A stretch of DNA of 64,000 bases from Lysobacterales bacterium (GTDB taxonomy: Bacteria > Pseudomonadota > Gammaproteobacteria > Xanthomonadales > Rhodanobacteraceae). Positions 7,606 to 17,371 of the stretch are shown one piece after another. The DNA is taken from contig JADKJL010000009.1 of NCBI GenBank assembly GCA_016721015.1, forward strand, positions 124,001 through 188,000. Reading direction: 5' to 3'. Made by a program: the position numbers and the translations under genes. Under the pieces are notes generated by a model. It was not told the DNA's origin, did no database searches, and saw only the letters and a program-made list of their open reading frames with translations. The first letter of the stretch is position 1, and each line of letters begins with the position of its first letter.

Positions 7606-9765
7606 GTGCCCTTGCCCCACGCCATACTGATCTGCATCCTGCTGTCGCTGGGCGCACTCCCTGTATCAGGCAAGAACGAAGCCTCCGCCATGCCCAACGA
7701 TGCAAAGACGTCCACTTCTGAATCGACCGACGACCCTTACCTCTGGCTCGAAGAGGTCGGCTCCGACCGCTCGCTGACCTCGTCGCGCAAGCAGAATGCA
7801 CTGAGCACCAGGCAACTGGCGGAAAGTACGGACTTCAAACAGCTGCGCGGTGGCATAAAGGATATTCTCGATTCCGACGACAAGATTGCCTATATCGACA
7901 AGCTTGGTGATCATTTTTACAATTTCTGGCAGGACGCCGATCATCAGCGCGGCATCTGGCGGCGCACCACGCTCGCGGAGTACCGCAAGGATTCTCCAAA
8001 GTGGGAAACCGTGCTCGATATCGATGCCTTGAACAAAGCCGAAAAAGAAAACTGGGTCTGGCACGGCGCCGACTGCCTCAAGCCGGACTACGAACGCTGT
8101 CTGATCGCGCTCTCACGCGGTGGCGCTGACGCAGACGTCACCCGCGAGTTCGATCTGAAAAACGAGCAATGGCTGAAGGATGGATTCTTCCGCCCCGAGG
8201 CCAAGGGTGACCTGCACTGGATCGACCAGGATCACGTTTACGTCTCAACCGATTTTGGCGAAGGCACGATGACCCGTTCCGGCTACGCGCGGCAGGTCAA
8301 ACGCTGGACGCGTGGCACGCCGATGAGTGAGGCCAAGCTGGTTTTCGAAGTGGCTGCTGATGATCTGGGCGTGGGCGCCTCGCATGATTTCACGAAGGGA
8401 TTCGAGCGTGACTTCGTGATGCGTATCCCCGCCTTCTTCCGCAGCGAATTGTTCCTGCTCGATGACCACGGCAAGCGCCATAAAATCGACGCGCCGGAAT
8501 CGGCCCAGCCCAATGTGCATCGGGAATGGCTGCTGGTCGAACTGCGCGAACCATGGAAAACCGGTGATCACGAGTGGCCGGCGGGCAGCCTGATCGTCAC
8601 CCGCTTCGACGACTTCATGGCCGGCAAACGCGACGTCAGGGCCTTGTTCACACCAACCGACACCACCGCCCTGTCCGGCTACCAGTGGACGCGCAATCAC
8701 CTCGTGCTCAATGTACTCGACGATGTGAAGAATCGCCTCTACGTGCTGACGCCGGGCGAAGGCGCGTGGAAACGCGAGCCGATGCCGGGTGCTCCCGAAA
8801 TCGGTACTGTCGGCATCGGCGCTGTTGACGACGAAACTTCCGACGACGTGTTCATGACCGTCAGCGGCTACCTGACTCCGACCACGCTGTATTACGGCGC
8901 CTTGAGCGGCGAGAAGAACGCGCTCAAGCACATGCCTGCGTTCTTTGACGCCAGCGGTTTCGAGGTCAGCCAGCACTTTGCCACCAGCAAGGATGGCACC
9001 CGTGTGCCGTATTTCATGGTCGCGAAAAAAGACCTCAAGCTGGATGGCAGCAATCCGACCCTGCAATACGGCTACGGCGGTTTCGAGGTTTCGAAAACAC
9101 CCGAATACAGCGCCACGGTCGGCCGCGGTTGGTTGAGCCAGGGCGGTGTCTATGTTGTTGCCAATATCCGCGGTGGCGGTGAATACGGTCCGCGCTGGCA
9201 CCAGGCCGCGCTCAAAGAGAAGCGACTGCGCGCCTACGAGGATTTTGCAGCCGTCTCCGAAGACCTGATCAAGCGCAAAGTCACCAGTGCTGCGCATCTC
9301 GGTATTCAGGGGGGCAGCAATGGTGGCCTGCTCATGGGCAACATGACCGTGCTCTATCCGCAACTTTACGGAGCCGTAGTCTGCCAGGTGCCTCTGCTCG
9401 ATATGCGCCGCTACAACAAGCTGCTCGCCGGTGCCTCGTGGATGGCCGAGTACGGCAATCCGGATACGGATGACTGGAAATACATCCAAACCTTCTCGCC
9501 TTACCAGAACGTCAAGAAGGACGTCGACTATCCGCCCGTGCTGTTCACCACCTCGACCCGCGATGACCGCGTCCATCCCGGCCACGCGCGCAAGATGATG
9601 GCATAAATGAGCGAACAGGGTCATGACGTCCTCTATTACGAGAACATTGAAGGCGGCCACGGCGGCGCCGCCGACAACGGTCAACGCGCGATGATGACCA
9701 TGACCGCGCTGGCCTTCGAGTTCCTCAAGCAGAAACTGTTTCCACAAGTGCACGCCAACGACTGA
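7606..9765 (+). pseudogene. S9A prolyl oligopeptidase family protease, interrupted by an in-frame stop
   Basis: A family-S9 serine peptidase with a Sec signal peptide (hydrophobic run LICILLSLGALPVSG), an N-terminal beta-propeller region, and the alpha/beta-hydrolase domain with the nucleophile elbow QGGSNGGLLMG and the Asp loop RDDRVHPGHARKM. A TAA at 9604-9606 ends the frame after KMMA. The same frame then continues for 52 codons and contains YYENIEGGHGGAADN, which supplies the catalytic His, up to a TGA at 9763. One base change in a Lys or Gln codon explains the break. Without read-through the product lacks the His and should be inactive. The start is uncertain: GTG 7606 or TTG 7612. A sequencing error is possible. 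Confidence 0.85.
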
Positions 9766-9914
9766 CGGACCACGTCGAAACAGGTCACGCACAACCCTGT
9801 CGTCACGAATGAGGACGTTGCCTGATTCGTGACAATGCATCAGTCAGTTGGCCAAGACCGACGGCTGAGTTGCCGAACTTGGCCGTCAGCCAAGCCGTTG
9901 ATCGTGTGATTCGA

Positions 9915-10406
9915 TCAAGGCATCTTGATGTCCAGTTTCACATCGAGCATCACCGACTCCCCCGTCGTGGCCGGAGTCGAAACCAGATGCGCGTGAAACC
10001 GACCGTCTTTTATAACGACATCCTTGAGCATGCAGACATCCCCTGCGCACCAGCCATGACCGTTCTTTGCCGCGGGATGCAAATAGCTGAAACCCGCTAT
10101 CGCTTCCCATCCTTTGCCGGGCATTTGCAATATCGGCGCCGAGATCGACGGCCCCAGCGATCCAGAGTCAGACGCAGCGGCCGGATCGGTCCCCGCTGCC
10201 GGGGCCTTCTCGGCGACGACAAGAATCATGCGCGGAGCCCCGTCAACCGGGCTCATCGCGACCAGACCGGCATAGCCCAGCGAGGCATCTTTGCCATTGA
10301 CCTTGAATGTTCCGAGATTCGACTGCGCGGCACCACAGGCGGAGCACAGAAGACTGAGTGAAAGCACGACGGCCGTGGCCAGCAGTGGACGGTGTGCGAT
10401 ACGCAT
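9915..10406 (-). CDS. Predicted lipoprotein of unknown function
   Basis: A 163-residue protein that begins MRIAHRPLLATAVVLSLSLL and continues to the lipobox LCSAC, so the mature form would start with a lipidated Cys. The mature part starts GAAQSNLGTFKVNGKDA and includes a Cys pair (HGWCAGDVCML) that could form a disulfide. Its strand-rich C-terminus fits a small periplasmic beta domain. I do not recognise the family. The start at 10406 is set by the signal peptide; upstream in-frame codons add an implausible leader. It converges on the broken peptidase; a 9-bp inverted repeat at 9802-9833 lies between them. Confidence 0.65.
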   Translation of the reverse strand: MRIAHRPLLATAVVLSLSLLCSACGAAQSNLGTFKVNGKDASLGYAGLVAMSPVDGAPRMILVVAEKAPAAGTDPAAASDSGSLGPSISAPILQMPGKGWEAIAGFSYLHPAAKNGHGWCAGDVCMLKDVVIKDGRFHAHLVSTPATTGESVMLDVKLDIKMP

Positions 10407-10679
10407 GACAGGAGTCCTCAGGTGCGATGAAGGGAACTGCCAGGATTGGCAGTGCAACAAGGAACACCGAAGCGAGCCACAGGCGAACACGCGGCATTGA
10501 GGTATCCGTCAGCACGTCACGAGTCTTTGGCCGATAGCCCTGCACGGGCTACTCGCAGCAGGTGGGGGCGAGAGGAACAGAAGCAGCGATTTCACCCATA
10601 CGTAAAGGCAAATTCCAGATTCGTGTTCAATTCACCGCCGCGAGGTGTTTGACACTACAGACCCCTCCGGAAGAACGCC

Positions 10680-12185
10680 ATGCAACGCCTGATTTTGACT
10701 GCACTTCTCACCCTGCTCAGCCTGCCTGCGGTGGCTGCAACCTACAAAGTCACCAACACCGGCGACAACGGCGAGGGAACCTTGCGCGATGCCATGGAAG
10801 CCGCGAACGATCATACCGGTGCCGACACCATCGTATTCGACATTCCCGGCAATGGCGTGCACACGATCGCACCGACCTCGTTCCTTCCACAGATCACCGA
10901 CGCATTGATCATTGATGGCTACACCCAACCCGGGGCACAGCCGAACACAAACCTGTCGATGCAGGGCGGATTGAATGGCACGTTGCTGATCGAACTTTCC
11001 GGAGCAAACCTGAACTACAACTCACGAGGCCTTTACCTGCGCAATGGCGACACGACCATACGCGGGCTGGTCATGAACGGGTTTTACTGGGCAATCAGCG
11101 TTGGTGATTGGGTCGGTGCACCGGGCGCATTCAACACGACCATCGAGGGCTGCTATCTGGGCACCGATCCCACCGGCACGACGGCCGTCGGCAGCAACCA
11201 ATACAGGGGGATCGACGACGGCGTGCAGGTGCAGAAGTATCTGGTTGTGGGTGGCGCCACTGCCGCTGCGCGCAATCTCATTTCAGGGTTTTCCGGCAGT
11301 TACGGCATATTGGCAAATACGGAAATGGGTGGCCCGGTCATACGCGGCAACTTGATCGGCACTAACGCGAGTGGCACGGCTGCGATTCCAAATTTCCATG
11401 GCATCGGTATTAACCAGGTCGTCCTCGATAGCGTTCCTCCCAGCGGGCTTATCCAGGACAATCTGATTTCGGGCAACAGTTTCGGCGGGCTGCAGATTAC
11501 GTGCCTCACACCGTGCATCAAAGGGTTGGTGATCTCGGGTAACGTGATCGGCGCCCGTTACGATCGCAACTCGCCTTTGCCAAACCAAGGGTATGGCATC
11601 CGCTTCAGCAACAACAACGCAAGCGAAACTTCTATCCTGATCGGCGGCGAAACCGAAGACAGCCAGAACTTCATCGCGTGGAACTCCACGTACGGCGTCA
11701 CGATTTCAAACACCTCCAACGGCACGTTCGAGATTGCGCGCAACCTTATCTTCAACAACACCGCGATGGATATCGATCTGCCGAATCCGGAGCACGGGCG
11801 CAACTACAATGACTCCGATGATTTTGACGAGTTTGCCAACCGCATGCAGAATTTCCCGGTGATTGTTTCCGCCGCTCGCAGCGGCGACCAGTTGACCGTC
11901 CGTTACAAGGTGCCAACCGCAACCAGCCACGCTACCTACCCGCTGACCATCCGCTTCTACCGCGGCGCCACCAGCGGCGGCGATCGCTGGCTGGCCAACG
12001 ACAGCTACGACGCAGTCGATGCGCAAATGGAAAAGCAGACCGTGCTGACCATTCCTTCCGGGATCGCACTGCCCGCGTTGATCGCCACTGCTGCTGATGC
12101 GGTCGGCAATACCAGCGAATTTTCAGACCGGTACGTGATGCCCGTTACCGACCTGATTTTCGCCAACGGATTCGAACAACCATGA
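10680..12185 (+). CDS. Secreted right-handed beta-helix protein with C-terminal IFxNGFE tag
   Basis: A 501-residue protein with a signal peptide cut after LPAVA. The mature part opens with YKVTNTGDNGEGTLRDAMEAAN, the opening of CSLREA-type beta-helix proteins, followed by GYTQPGAQPNTN and repeated N-x-I-x-G-N turns (NLISG, NLIGTNASGTAAIPN, NVIGARYDRN) of a right-handed parallel beta-helix. The last 60 residues form a beta-sandwich-like end with NTSEFSD, then the terminal DLIFANGFEQP. It is probably extracellular or surface bound; the ligand is unknown. Its stop overlaps the start of the propeller gene (ATGA), so the two are translationally coupled. Confidence 0.8.
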   Translation: MQRLILTALLTLLSLPAVAATYKVTNTGDNGEGTLRDAMEAANDHTGADTIVFDIPGNGVHTIAPTSFLPQITDALIIDGYTQPGAQPNTNLSMQGGLNGTLLIELSGANLNYNSRGLYLRNGDTTIRGLVMNGFYWAISVGDWVGAPGAFNTTIEGCYLGTDPTGTTAVGSNQYRGIDDGVQVQKYLVVGGATAAARNLISGFSGSYGILANTEMGGPVIRGNLIGTNASGTAAIPNFHGIGINQVVLDSVPPSGLIQDNLISGNSFGGLQITCLTPCIKGLVISGNVIGARYDRNSPLPNQGYGIRFSNNNASETSILIGGETEDSQNFIAWNSTYGVTISNTSNGTFEIARNLIFNNTAMDIDLPNPEHGRNYNDSDDFDEFANRMQNFPVIVSAARSGDQLTVRYKVPTATSHATYPLTIRFYRGATSGGDRWLANDSYDAVDAQMEKQTVLTIPSGIALPALIATAADAVGNTSEFSDRYVMPVTDLIFANGFEQP

Positions 12186-13477
12186 GCGCCATTTTGGCAC
12201 GCGGGTTTGTACTCGCCATCGCACTGGCTTGTGTCGCCGACGCGGCAGCACAGCCAGTATTCCTGCAGCGCCTGAACTCCGGCCCGAACGCGATTGAACA
12301 AGGAGCTTACGGTTATGGCCTCGGATCCGACGACGTGCGCATCGGCATCGGCGAGCCGTTCGGCTTGAGTGGGGGTATGCCATCGATAGCAGGGGGGGCG
12401 CTTGAAGTGTGGCGGCGCGACGGCAACACGCTGACGCGCGAACAACGCATCCTGCCACCGCTGCCAGTCAGCGGCGGCATTTTCGGGATACGCGCCGCAC
12501 TGTCAGGTGAGTGGCTGGCAGTAATGGATATTTCAGCAGGTCCGCAGCTGCACTTGTATCGCCGCAGCGGCAGCGTGTGGACGCTGCAACAAACGCTGTC
12601 GGATCCGGGAGACTGGGGCTCCTCAATTGCATTGCTCGATGACATGCTCGCCCTCGGCTCACCGTACTATACCCCTGCAGTCGGACTCGAATCGAGCGGC
12701 GCGGTGCGTCTGTACCGGCATCAAGGCAGCACCTGGATTGAGCAGCCGCTTCTGACCGGACTCGACCCTTCATCCTATCGAACATTCGGCGACTCGGTTG
12801 CGCTCGATCGGCGCGCTGATGGCGTACTGCAACTCGCAGTCGGTGCGAGCGGACGCAATCTCGCCAAAGGCGCGGTCTATGTATTCCACCAGGACGACAG
12901 CCAATGGCTGCACGAGCAACGCCTGCAACTCGCCGATGGACAAGCCGACGAACACCTCGGCTTTTCGGTTGCGTTGCGCGGTGAGACCCTGCTCGCCGGC
13001 GCACCGCAAGCCAGCGTGTTGGCGCAGACGACGGCGGGTCGGGCTGTCGTCTGGCGCCGTCTCGGTAGTCCTGACTTTCCGTGGGTACAGGAATCGGTGC
13101 TGACTTGGCCGCAACCGGCCCAGGACGACCAGTTCGGTTTGGCGGTGGCGTTGTCGCGCGAGGATGACGCCTTGATCGCTGCGCCCCGGCGCGACATCTC
13201 CAGCGGCAGCATTTATGTCAACGCTGGCGCAGTGCGTCGGTTCCATCTCGGCCGCAATCCTGTCACCTGCACAAGCACGTGGTTCGATGCAGGCGGAGTC
13301 GGAAATCCCGCCGCGCTACCGCAAACCGGTGCTCTCTACGGCGCAACGCTTGCCGGTGGCCGCCTGGTCGCAATCAGTGCCTTGCTCGGCAACGTGCAGT
13401 CGACTGCAGGCGCTGGTTTTGTCGACGCGTTTTACGATGACAGCCTGTTCGACGATGGGTTTGAATGCAGCCCGTGA
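12182..13477 (+). CDS. Secreted FG-GAP-like beta-propeller protein with C-terminal tag
   Basis: A 431-residue protein. The signal peptide runs to about VADAAAQ. The body holds about seven repeats of the type FGxSVALxxxxLLAGAP followed by GAVYVF or GAVRLY, as in the integrin-alpha/FG-GAP beta-propeller. The calcium loop is poorly kept, so this may be a structural rather than calcium-binding propeller. Two Cys sit near the end (NPVTCTSTWF and FECSP), and the terminus is DDSLFDDGFECSP, the tag shared with its neighbours. It overlaps the beta-helix gene by four bases and has no RBS of its own that stands out. Confidence 0.78.
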   Translation: MSAILARGFVLAIALACVADAAAQPVFLQRLNSGPNAIEQGAYGYGLGSDDVRIGIGEPFGLSGGMPSIAGGALEVWRRDGNTLTREQRILPPLPVSGGIFGIRAALSGEWLAVMDISAGPQLHLYRRSGSVWTLQQTLSDPGDWGSSIALLDDMLALGSPYYTPAVGLESSGAVRLYRHQGSTWIEQPLLTGLDPSSYRTFGDSVALDRRADGVLQLAVGASGRNLAKGAVYVFHQDDSQWLHEQRLQLADGQADEHLGFSVALRGETLLAGAPQASVLAQTTAGRAVVWRRLGSPDFPWVQESVLTWPQPAQDDQFGLAVALSREDDALIAAPRRDISSGSIYVNAGAVRRFHLGRNPVTCTSTWFDAGGVGNPAALPQTGALYGATLAGGRLVAISALLGNVQSTAGAGFVDAFYDDSLFDDGFECSP

Positions 13478-13585
13478 GCCGATCGGCAGCCGACAAACCA
13501 GGGGCATCATTGGCGGCATGCAGAGCGTGATGTCGATGCATTCACGTGCCGCGCATCCTTGCCGTCGCCATCGCCGCTCTTGCTG

Positions 13586-14211
13586 TCATTGCGAATCGAA
13601 CCGGTTCGCGAAGATCAGGTCACCGAGCTGTTGGATTTCATATGCGCCGATGTCCGCAGCACCAAATTGGACGCGCGGGTTATCGTCCAGATCCCTGAGA
13701 AAGATGCCGCCGGTCACCGACGGGATGCCGGCATCGCGCAGCGGGCTGGTCGATTTCAGGTGGACGTCGTGATTCGGTGCGTCGACGAACTGCGGGTCGA
13801 CTGACGGTTTGGTGCCGATGCCATCGGTCGGGGCCCCCTTGTACGCGCCGATATCGTTGTTGTGCAGAGACGTTGGTATTTGCAAGTCAAGATCGAAGTC
13901 GCCGTTGTTGCCCCACATCAGGTTGCTGGCGGCTAGCCACGGGTCTTGGTTGCCATCGAGCGTGAGTGTGCCGTAGTTGAGGGTGGCCGCATGCAGGACG
14001 ACGTTGCCGGTGACCGTGATATTGATGAAGCGTCCGGCGTAGGTGCCGGAGTAGTTGCCTGACCGCAGCCGGATCGCGTGGCGACCCGGTTGTTTGCTGA
14101 CGATCCCCGTGAACAGGATGTCGCGGCGGATGCACTGCTGCCGAGCAGACCGCCCGCGGCGATCAGCGCAGCGCAGGCCGCGACCGCCGGGTTGGTGGGT
14201 TGGCCCATCAT
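13586..14211 (-). pseudogene. Beta-helix protein gene with a frameshift after the signal peptide
   Basis: The ATG at 14211 overlaps the stop of the upstream beta-helix gene (ATGA) and encodes a good signal peptide, MMGQPTNPAVAACAALIAAG to SSASAA. That frame then degrades and closes at 13933. The neighbouring frame takes over from about 14135 with DILFTGIVSKQPGRHAIRLR, then beta-helix strands, SLHNNDIGAYKG, PQFVDAPNHDVHLKSTSPLRDAG, GAADIGAYE and the terminal tag DLIFANRFDSQ. A single indel between about 14105 and 14135 would join them. The encoded domain matches the N-terminal halves of the two 800-residue paralogues nearby. In the tag, Gly is changed to Arg. Recent decay or an assembly error. 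Confidence 0.6.
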
Positions 14212-15770
14212 GGCGACTCGAAACCATTGGCGAAGATCACGTCGCTGAAGAGATAGGTCTGCGACAGGCTGAATTCCGATGTATTCGAGTTTTGATTGCG
14301 AGCGACGGCACTGATGTGCTTGCCGATCAGGGCGCTGCCGCTGATGGGCAGGGCGAAATTGACAAAGCCGTTGTTGCCCGGAGGCGCATTTGTGATGTCG
14401 ACTTCGCCGGAGCCGACATAAATACGACCTTCGCCATGCATGCTCGGATCAGGATCGGTGTCGGCCTCGAACTCGATCTCGTAGTGTCCGTTCGTGGTCT
14501 GCAGAGTGCCGAGGACTATGCCGCTTTCGTCGCTGCCGCCGACCGAACTGATGACCGGATAGTTGAGCAGGAGGTTCGGCGAACCGGCCGGTACGGCGGC
14601 ATCATTGTCATTCGCGTCGACGCCGTCAGCGCCGAGGTCGATGCCGAGTCCGCCATTGTCGTGCATCACGTTCGCGTAGATGCCGTTTTGCGGACCGGCG
14701 TCTGGCAGTGAGATGCCGTCACCACCGTTCCACGCGATCAGGTTACCCGACACGTTGCTGCCGGCGGCACCGTTGGCGATACGCACGCCGTCGCCGCCGT
14801 TGCCGAGTGCGTCGTCTGGCGTGCACGGCGGCACGCAAAAAGAGAACGCCTTAGCACCGATGCGGTTTTGCACAATCGTGCTATAGGAGTCGGGGTTTTC
14901 CACGCGAATCCCCGCGTGGCTGTTGCCGGAGACCACATTGTTGGTGAAGTAGTTGTTCACGCTACTCGCGTAAATTCCAACGAGATTGGGAAGTGCCGAG
15001 TTGCCGCTGCGCGTGGTACCGATGAAGTTGTTGCGCACAACATTCCCACCGCCGCTCACGAGCGAAACGCCAGTGCCGTTTCCTGAAATCAGATTACGAT
15101 CGGCCACAGCGGTACCGCCAATGACGCGCGTCGTTGCGAAGTACGAATTGCTGGCCGAGACCTGGACGCCGTCATAGGCATTCAGACGCACCGTGGTGCC
15201 GTCGGCAGCGACACCGAGGAAATTGCCCGCGATCACGTAGTTGCCGCCTTCGATGCGGATGGCGTAATCAATGCCATAGCCAATTGACAGGCCGGAGACA
15301 TCGAACTTGTCGGTGATGTCGGTCGGCGCGAAGCGCAGACCGGTGGCAATGTGGGCGCCGCTTGATGCGGCCTGAAGCTGAATGCACAGCGTCGCGTTGT
15401 CGCCAATTTCGCTCGTGTTCTGCGCAGCGCCAAACTGCGTATAGCCGCGGATGGACAGCGTGTCGGTGATCGTCGGCAAGGCGCTGAAAATCTTGATGGT
15501 CTGCGGACAGGTACCCGAAATATTGAATCCGATGATCTGATCTTGCGCGGGATAGGCGTTCGCGTACGCGATGGCCGCGCGCAGCGTGCAATTGGCACCT
15601 GGGCAGGAGCCGCCGAGATCGGCGACGGTGGTTACGATCAAGATGGTGTCGGCGGCTCTAGCCGGAATTGCAGCACTGGCACCGAACAGGATCGCGAGCA
15701 GGACGGGCAGCATGCTTTGCACAGTCCTGAAGCGAGTCGACGTGTTGCGTTGATAGGTATGTGTGGACAT
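14208..15770 (-). CDS. Secreted right-handed beta-helix protein with C-terminal IFxNGFE tag
   Basis: A 520-residue protein; the signal peptide ends near AAIPARA. It has the same plan as the beta-helix gene at 10680: the N-terminal ILIVTTVADLGGSCPGANCT with LRAAIAYANAYP, IRGYTQFGAAQNTS, helix turns (NFLGVAADGTTVRLNAYDG, NLISGNGTG, NFIGTTRSGNSALPN), CVPPCTPDDALGNGGDGV, then NTSEFSLSQTYLFSDVIFANGFESP. Two cysteine pairs are conserved with its paralogues. The ATG at 15770 has GGAG six bases before it; an upstream ATG at 15782 lacks one. The downstream frameshifted gene overlaps by ATGA. Confidence 0.8.
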   Translation of the reverse strand: MSTHTYQRNTSTRFRTVQSMLPVLLAILFGASAAIPARAADTILIVTTVADLGGSCPGANCTLRAAIAYANAYPAQDQIIGFNISGTCPQTIKIFSALPTITDTLSIRGYTQFGAAQNTSEIGDNATLCIQLQAASSGAHIATGLRFAPTDITDKFDVSGLSIGYGIDYAIRIEGGNYVIAGNFLGVAADGTTVRLNAYDGVQVSASNSYFATTRVIGGTAVADRNLISGNGTGVSLVSGGGNVVRNNFIGTTRSGNSALPNLVGIYASSVNNYFTNNVVSGNSHAGIRVENPDSYSTIVQNRIGAKAFSFCVPPCTPDDALGNGGDGVRIANGAAGSNVSGNLIAWNGGDGISLPDAGPQNGIYANVMHDNGGLGIDLGADGVDANDNDAAVPAGSPNLLLNYPVISSVGGSDESGIVLGTLQTTNGHYEIEFEADTDPDPSMHGEGRIYVGSGEVDITNAPPGNNGFVNFALPISGSALIGKHISAVARNQNSNTSEFSLSQTYLFSDVIFANGFESP

Positions 15771-15813
15771 GTGGGTCTCCATGGGTTGCTGTCGGATTCG
15801 GGACGCTTCTGCC

Positions 15814-15876
15814 CGGCGGTGGATCGAAGTCATCGGCGAAAGTCAGGTCGCTGAAGACCGCAGTCGTGCACAGCAA
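15814..15876 (-). pseudogene. Relic of a tagged gene's C-terminus
   Basis: In the gap between two intact genes, the minus strand reads LCTTAVFSDLTFADDFDPPP, which aligns with the end of the next gene (YLFSDVIFANGFESP) and with IDKIFADGFDPLPP further upstream. No start or stop frames it. It is best seen as the left-over tail of a deleted or recombined member of this family. Confidence 0.5.
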
Positions 15877-15906
15877 TTCGTGCAGAAATATTGAATATTT
15901 GCCGGC

Positions 15907-17316
15907 TTAGAAGCGGTCGCATCTCACGCCATCGGCATTGTCGAAACCGTTGATGAAAATGCCGTCGCACAAATACATGTAGATCGCGCCGGTGTCATCG
16001 CTGCCGGAATCCGGTGCGCCGATGACGGCGCCGCGCTTGCTCGCCATCGCGACTGCCGCACCGAAGTGCTCATCGCCACTTCGGGCAAAGAGGGTCTGTT
16101 CCACATACCATTGTGGTGTCGGCGGGGCGAAGTTTCCGCGTTCGAAGCGGTAGGCACTGCCGGCTTCTGTAGCCAGATCGACGTCACGACCGTTCGCTCC
16201 GACCAGCAGCGTGGTCGGCCCCACCGTGATGGCACTACCGAAACGGTCGAGTGTTTTGCCTTGCGGCGGTCCGACTTCCTGCTCGGGCATGAACGTGCCG
16301 GTGGTGCTGGCGGCACGGAAGATCTGCACGCTGCCAGAGGTGACGCCGTTGAATGCGCGGCCCGGTGCGCCAACCGCAAACGTGCCTACGCCACCGAAAC
16401 TCCCGTCAGGCTGCTCGAATGTAATCGCGACCGCTTTGCCGAGCCCATCAACCAAGCCGGACTGCGGATTGGCGAAGATCTGCACGTGATTCCAATCAGT
16501 GCTGAAGGTGTCGCGGTACAGATACGCACGGCCGGCGAGCGAAATCGTGCCGCTGTTGACGTAGGCGGGAGCGCCGACGGCGAGATAAGTCGTACGCGTC
16601 GGGATCGTGCCATGGGTGTCAATGACCTCGAGCGCAAGCGCGGAGCCGAAGTGAGAGCCGGCTTGTTCACCGCTGAAGCTGTGGTCCCAGACCACGCCTG
16701 ATATGCCAAGGTGGCCGACATCGACCACGCCGATCTGTCCACTGGCCCCGAACGGTTGGGCCAGTGCTGAGCCGATCGCGATCACGTTGGCCTTCAACGC
16801 GACAGCCGATCCGGCGCCCAGTTCGGGATCGGAAACTTCTTCTTCCGCACCCAGCAGCGCAATGGGAAACGGGGCCAAGCCACCCATCGGATCCGCAAGA
16901 TCCAGCATCACTCCATGCCAGCCGGCCCCGCAGCCCGGGCATCCAACCAGCAGGTTATTGCCGGACAACGCGACTGCCGCGCCGAAATGCGTGTTGACTT
17001 GCGGCGTGCCGCCTACGTCGGCAAGATGCACGTAATGGCGAAGTTGCCAACCGTTGCTACCCCAACTGTAAATGTAAACTGCGCCGGAATCGAAGTAGAC
17101 CATCCCATTCACGGTATCAACGTCGCCGGGAACGCCGACCACAAGCCAGTCCGTCGACACGGCAATCGCGGCACCGAAACGCGACTCAGCTGGGTAGTCC
17201 TGGAGTACGATCGAACGCCATGGAACCCAATCGCCGACGGGTAAAGCCTGCACGCTGGAGGCGGCCAGCGCAATCACAATCCATACGATCGGGCGGACAA
17301 CTGAACTGATATTCAT
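15907..17316 (-). CDS. Secreted FG-GAP-like beta-propeller protein with C-terminal tag
   Basis: A 469-residue protein that starts MNISSVVRPIVWIVIALAAS with cleavage after SVQA. Repeats such as RFGAAIAVSTDWLVVGVPG, HFGAAVALSGNNLLVGCPG, HFGSALALE and RFGSAITVGPTTLLVGANG mark six or seven propeller blades of the FG-GAP/integrin type. It ends LCDGIFINGFDNADGVRCDRF, a tag variant with a longer tail and two Cys that could pair. GGAG lies six bases before the ATG. It lies 55 bases after the 808-residue beta-helix gene and is probably co-transcribed with it. A second member of this class sits at 12182. Confidence 0.78.
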   Translation of the reverse strand: MNISSVVRPIVWIVIALAASSVQALPVGDWVPWRSIVLQDYPAESRFGAAIAVSTDWLVVGVPGDVDTVNGMVYFDSGAVYIYSWGSNGWQLRHYVHLADVGGTPQVNTHFGAAVALSGNNLLVGCPGCGAGWHGVMLDLADPMGGLAPFPIALLGAEEEVSDPELGAGSAVALKANVIAIGSALAQPFGASGQIGVVDVGHLGISGVVWDHSFSGEQAGSHFGSALALEVIDTHGTIPTRTTYLAVGAPAYVNSGTISLAGRAYLYRDTFSTDWNHVQIFANPQSGLVDGLGKAVAITFEQPDGSFGGVGTFAVGAPGRAFNGVTSGSVQIFRAASTTGTFMPEQEVGPPQGKTLDRFGSAITVGPTTLLVGANGRDVDLATEAGSAYRFERGNFAPPTPQWYVEQTLFARSGDEHFGAAVAMASKRGAVIGAPDSGSDDTGAIYMYLCDGIFINGFDNADGVRCDRF

Positions 17317-17371
17317 GCATGTCTCCATCAGATTTACGGTGTGGCTTTTCTGACGCTGTCCATCGAAATCC

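Noticed and set aside
8245..9840. 531-codon frame antisense to the prolyl oligopeptidase
   Set aside because: It mirrors the codon pattern of the real gene, whose protease motifs are clear; the antisense protein matches nothing.
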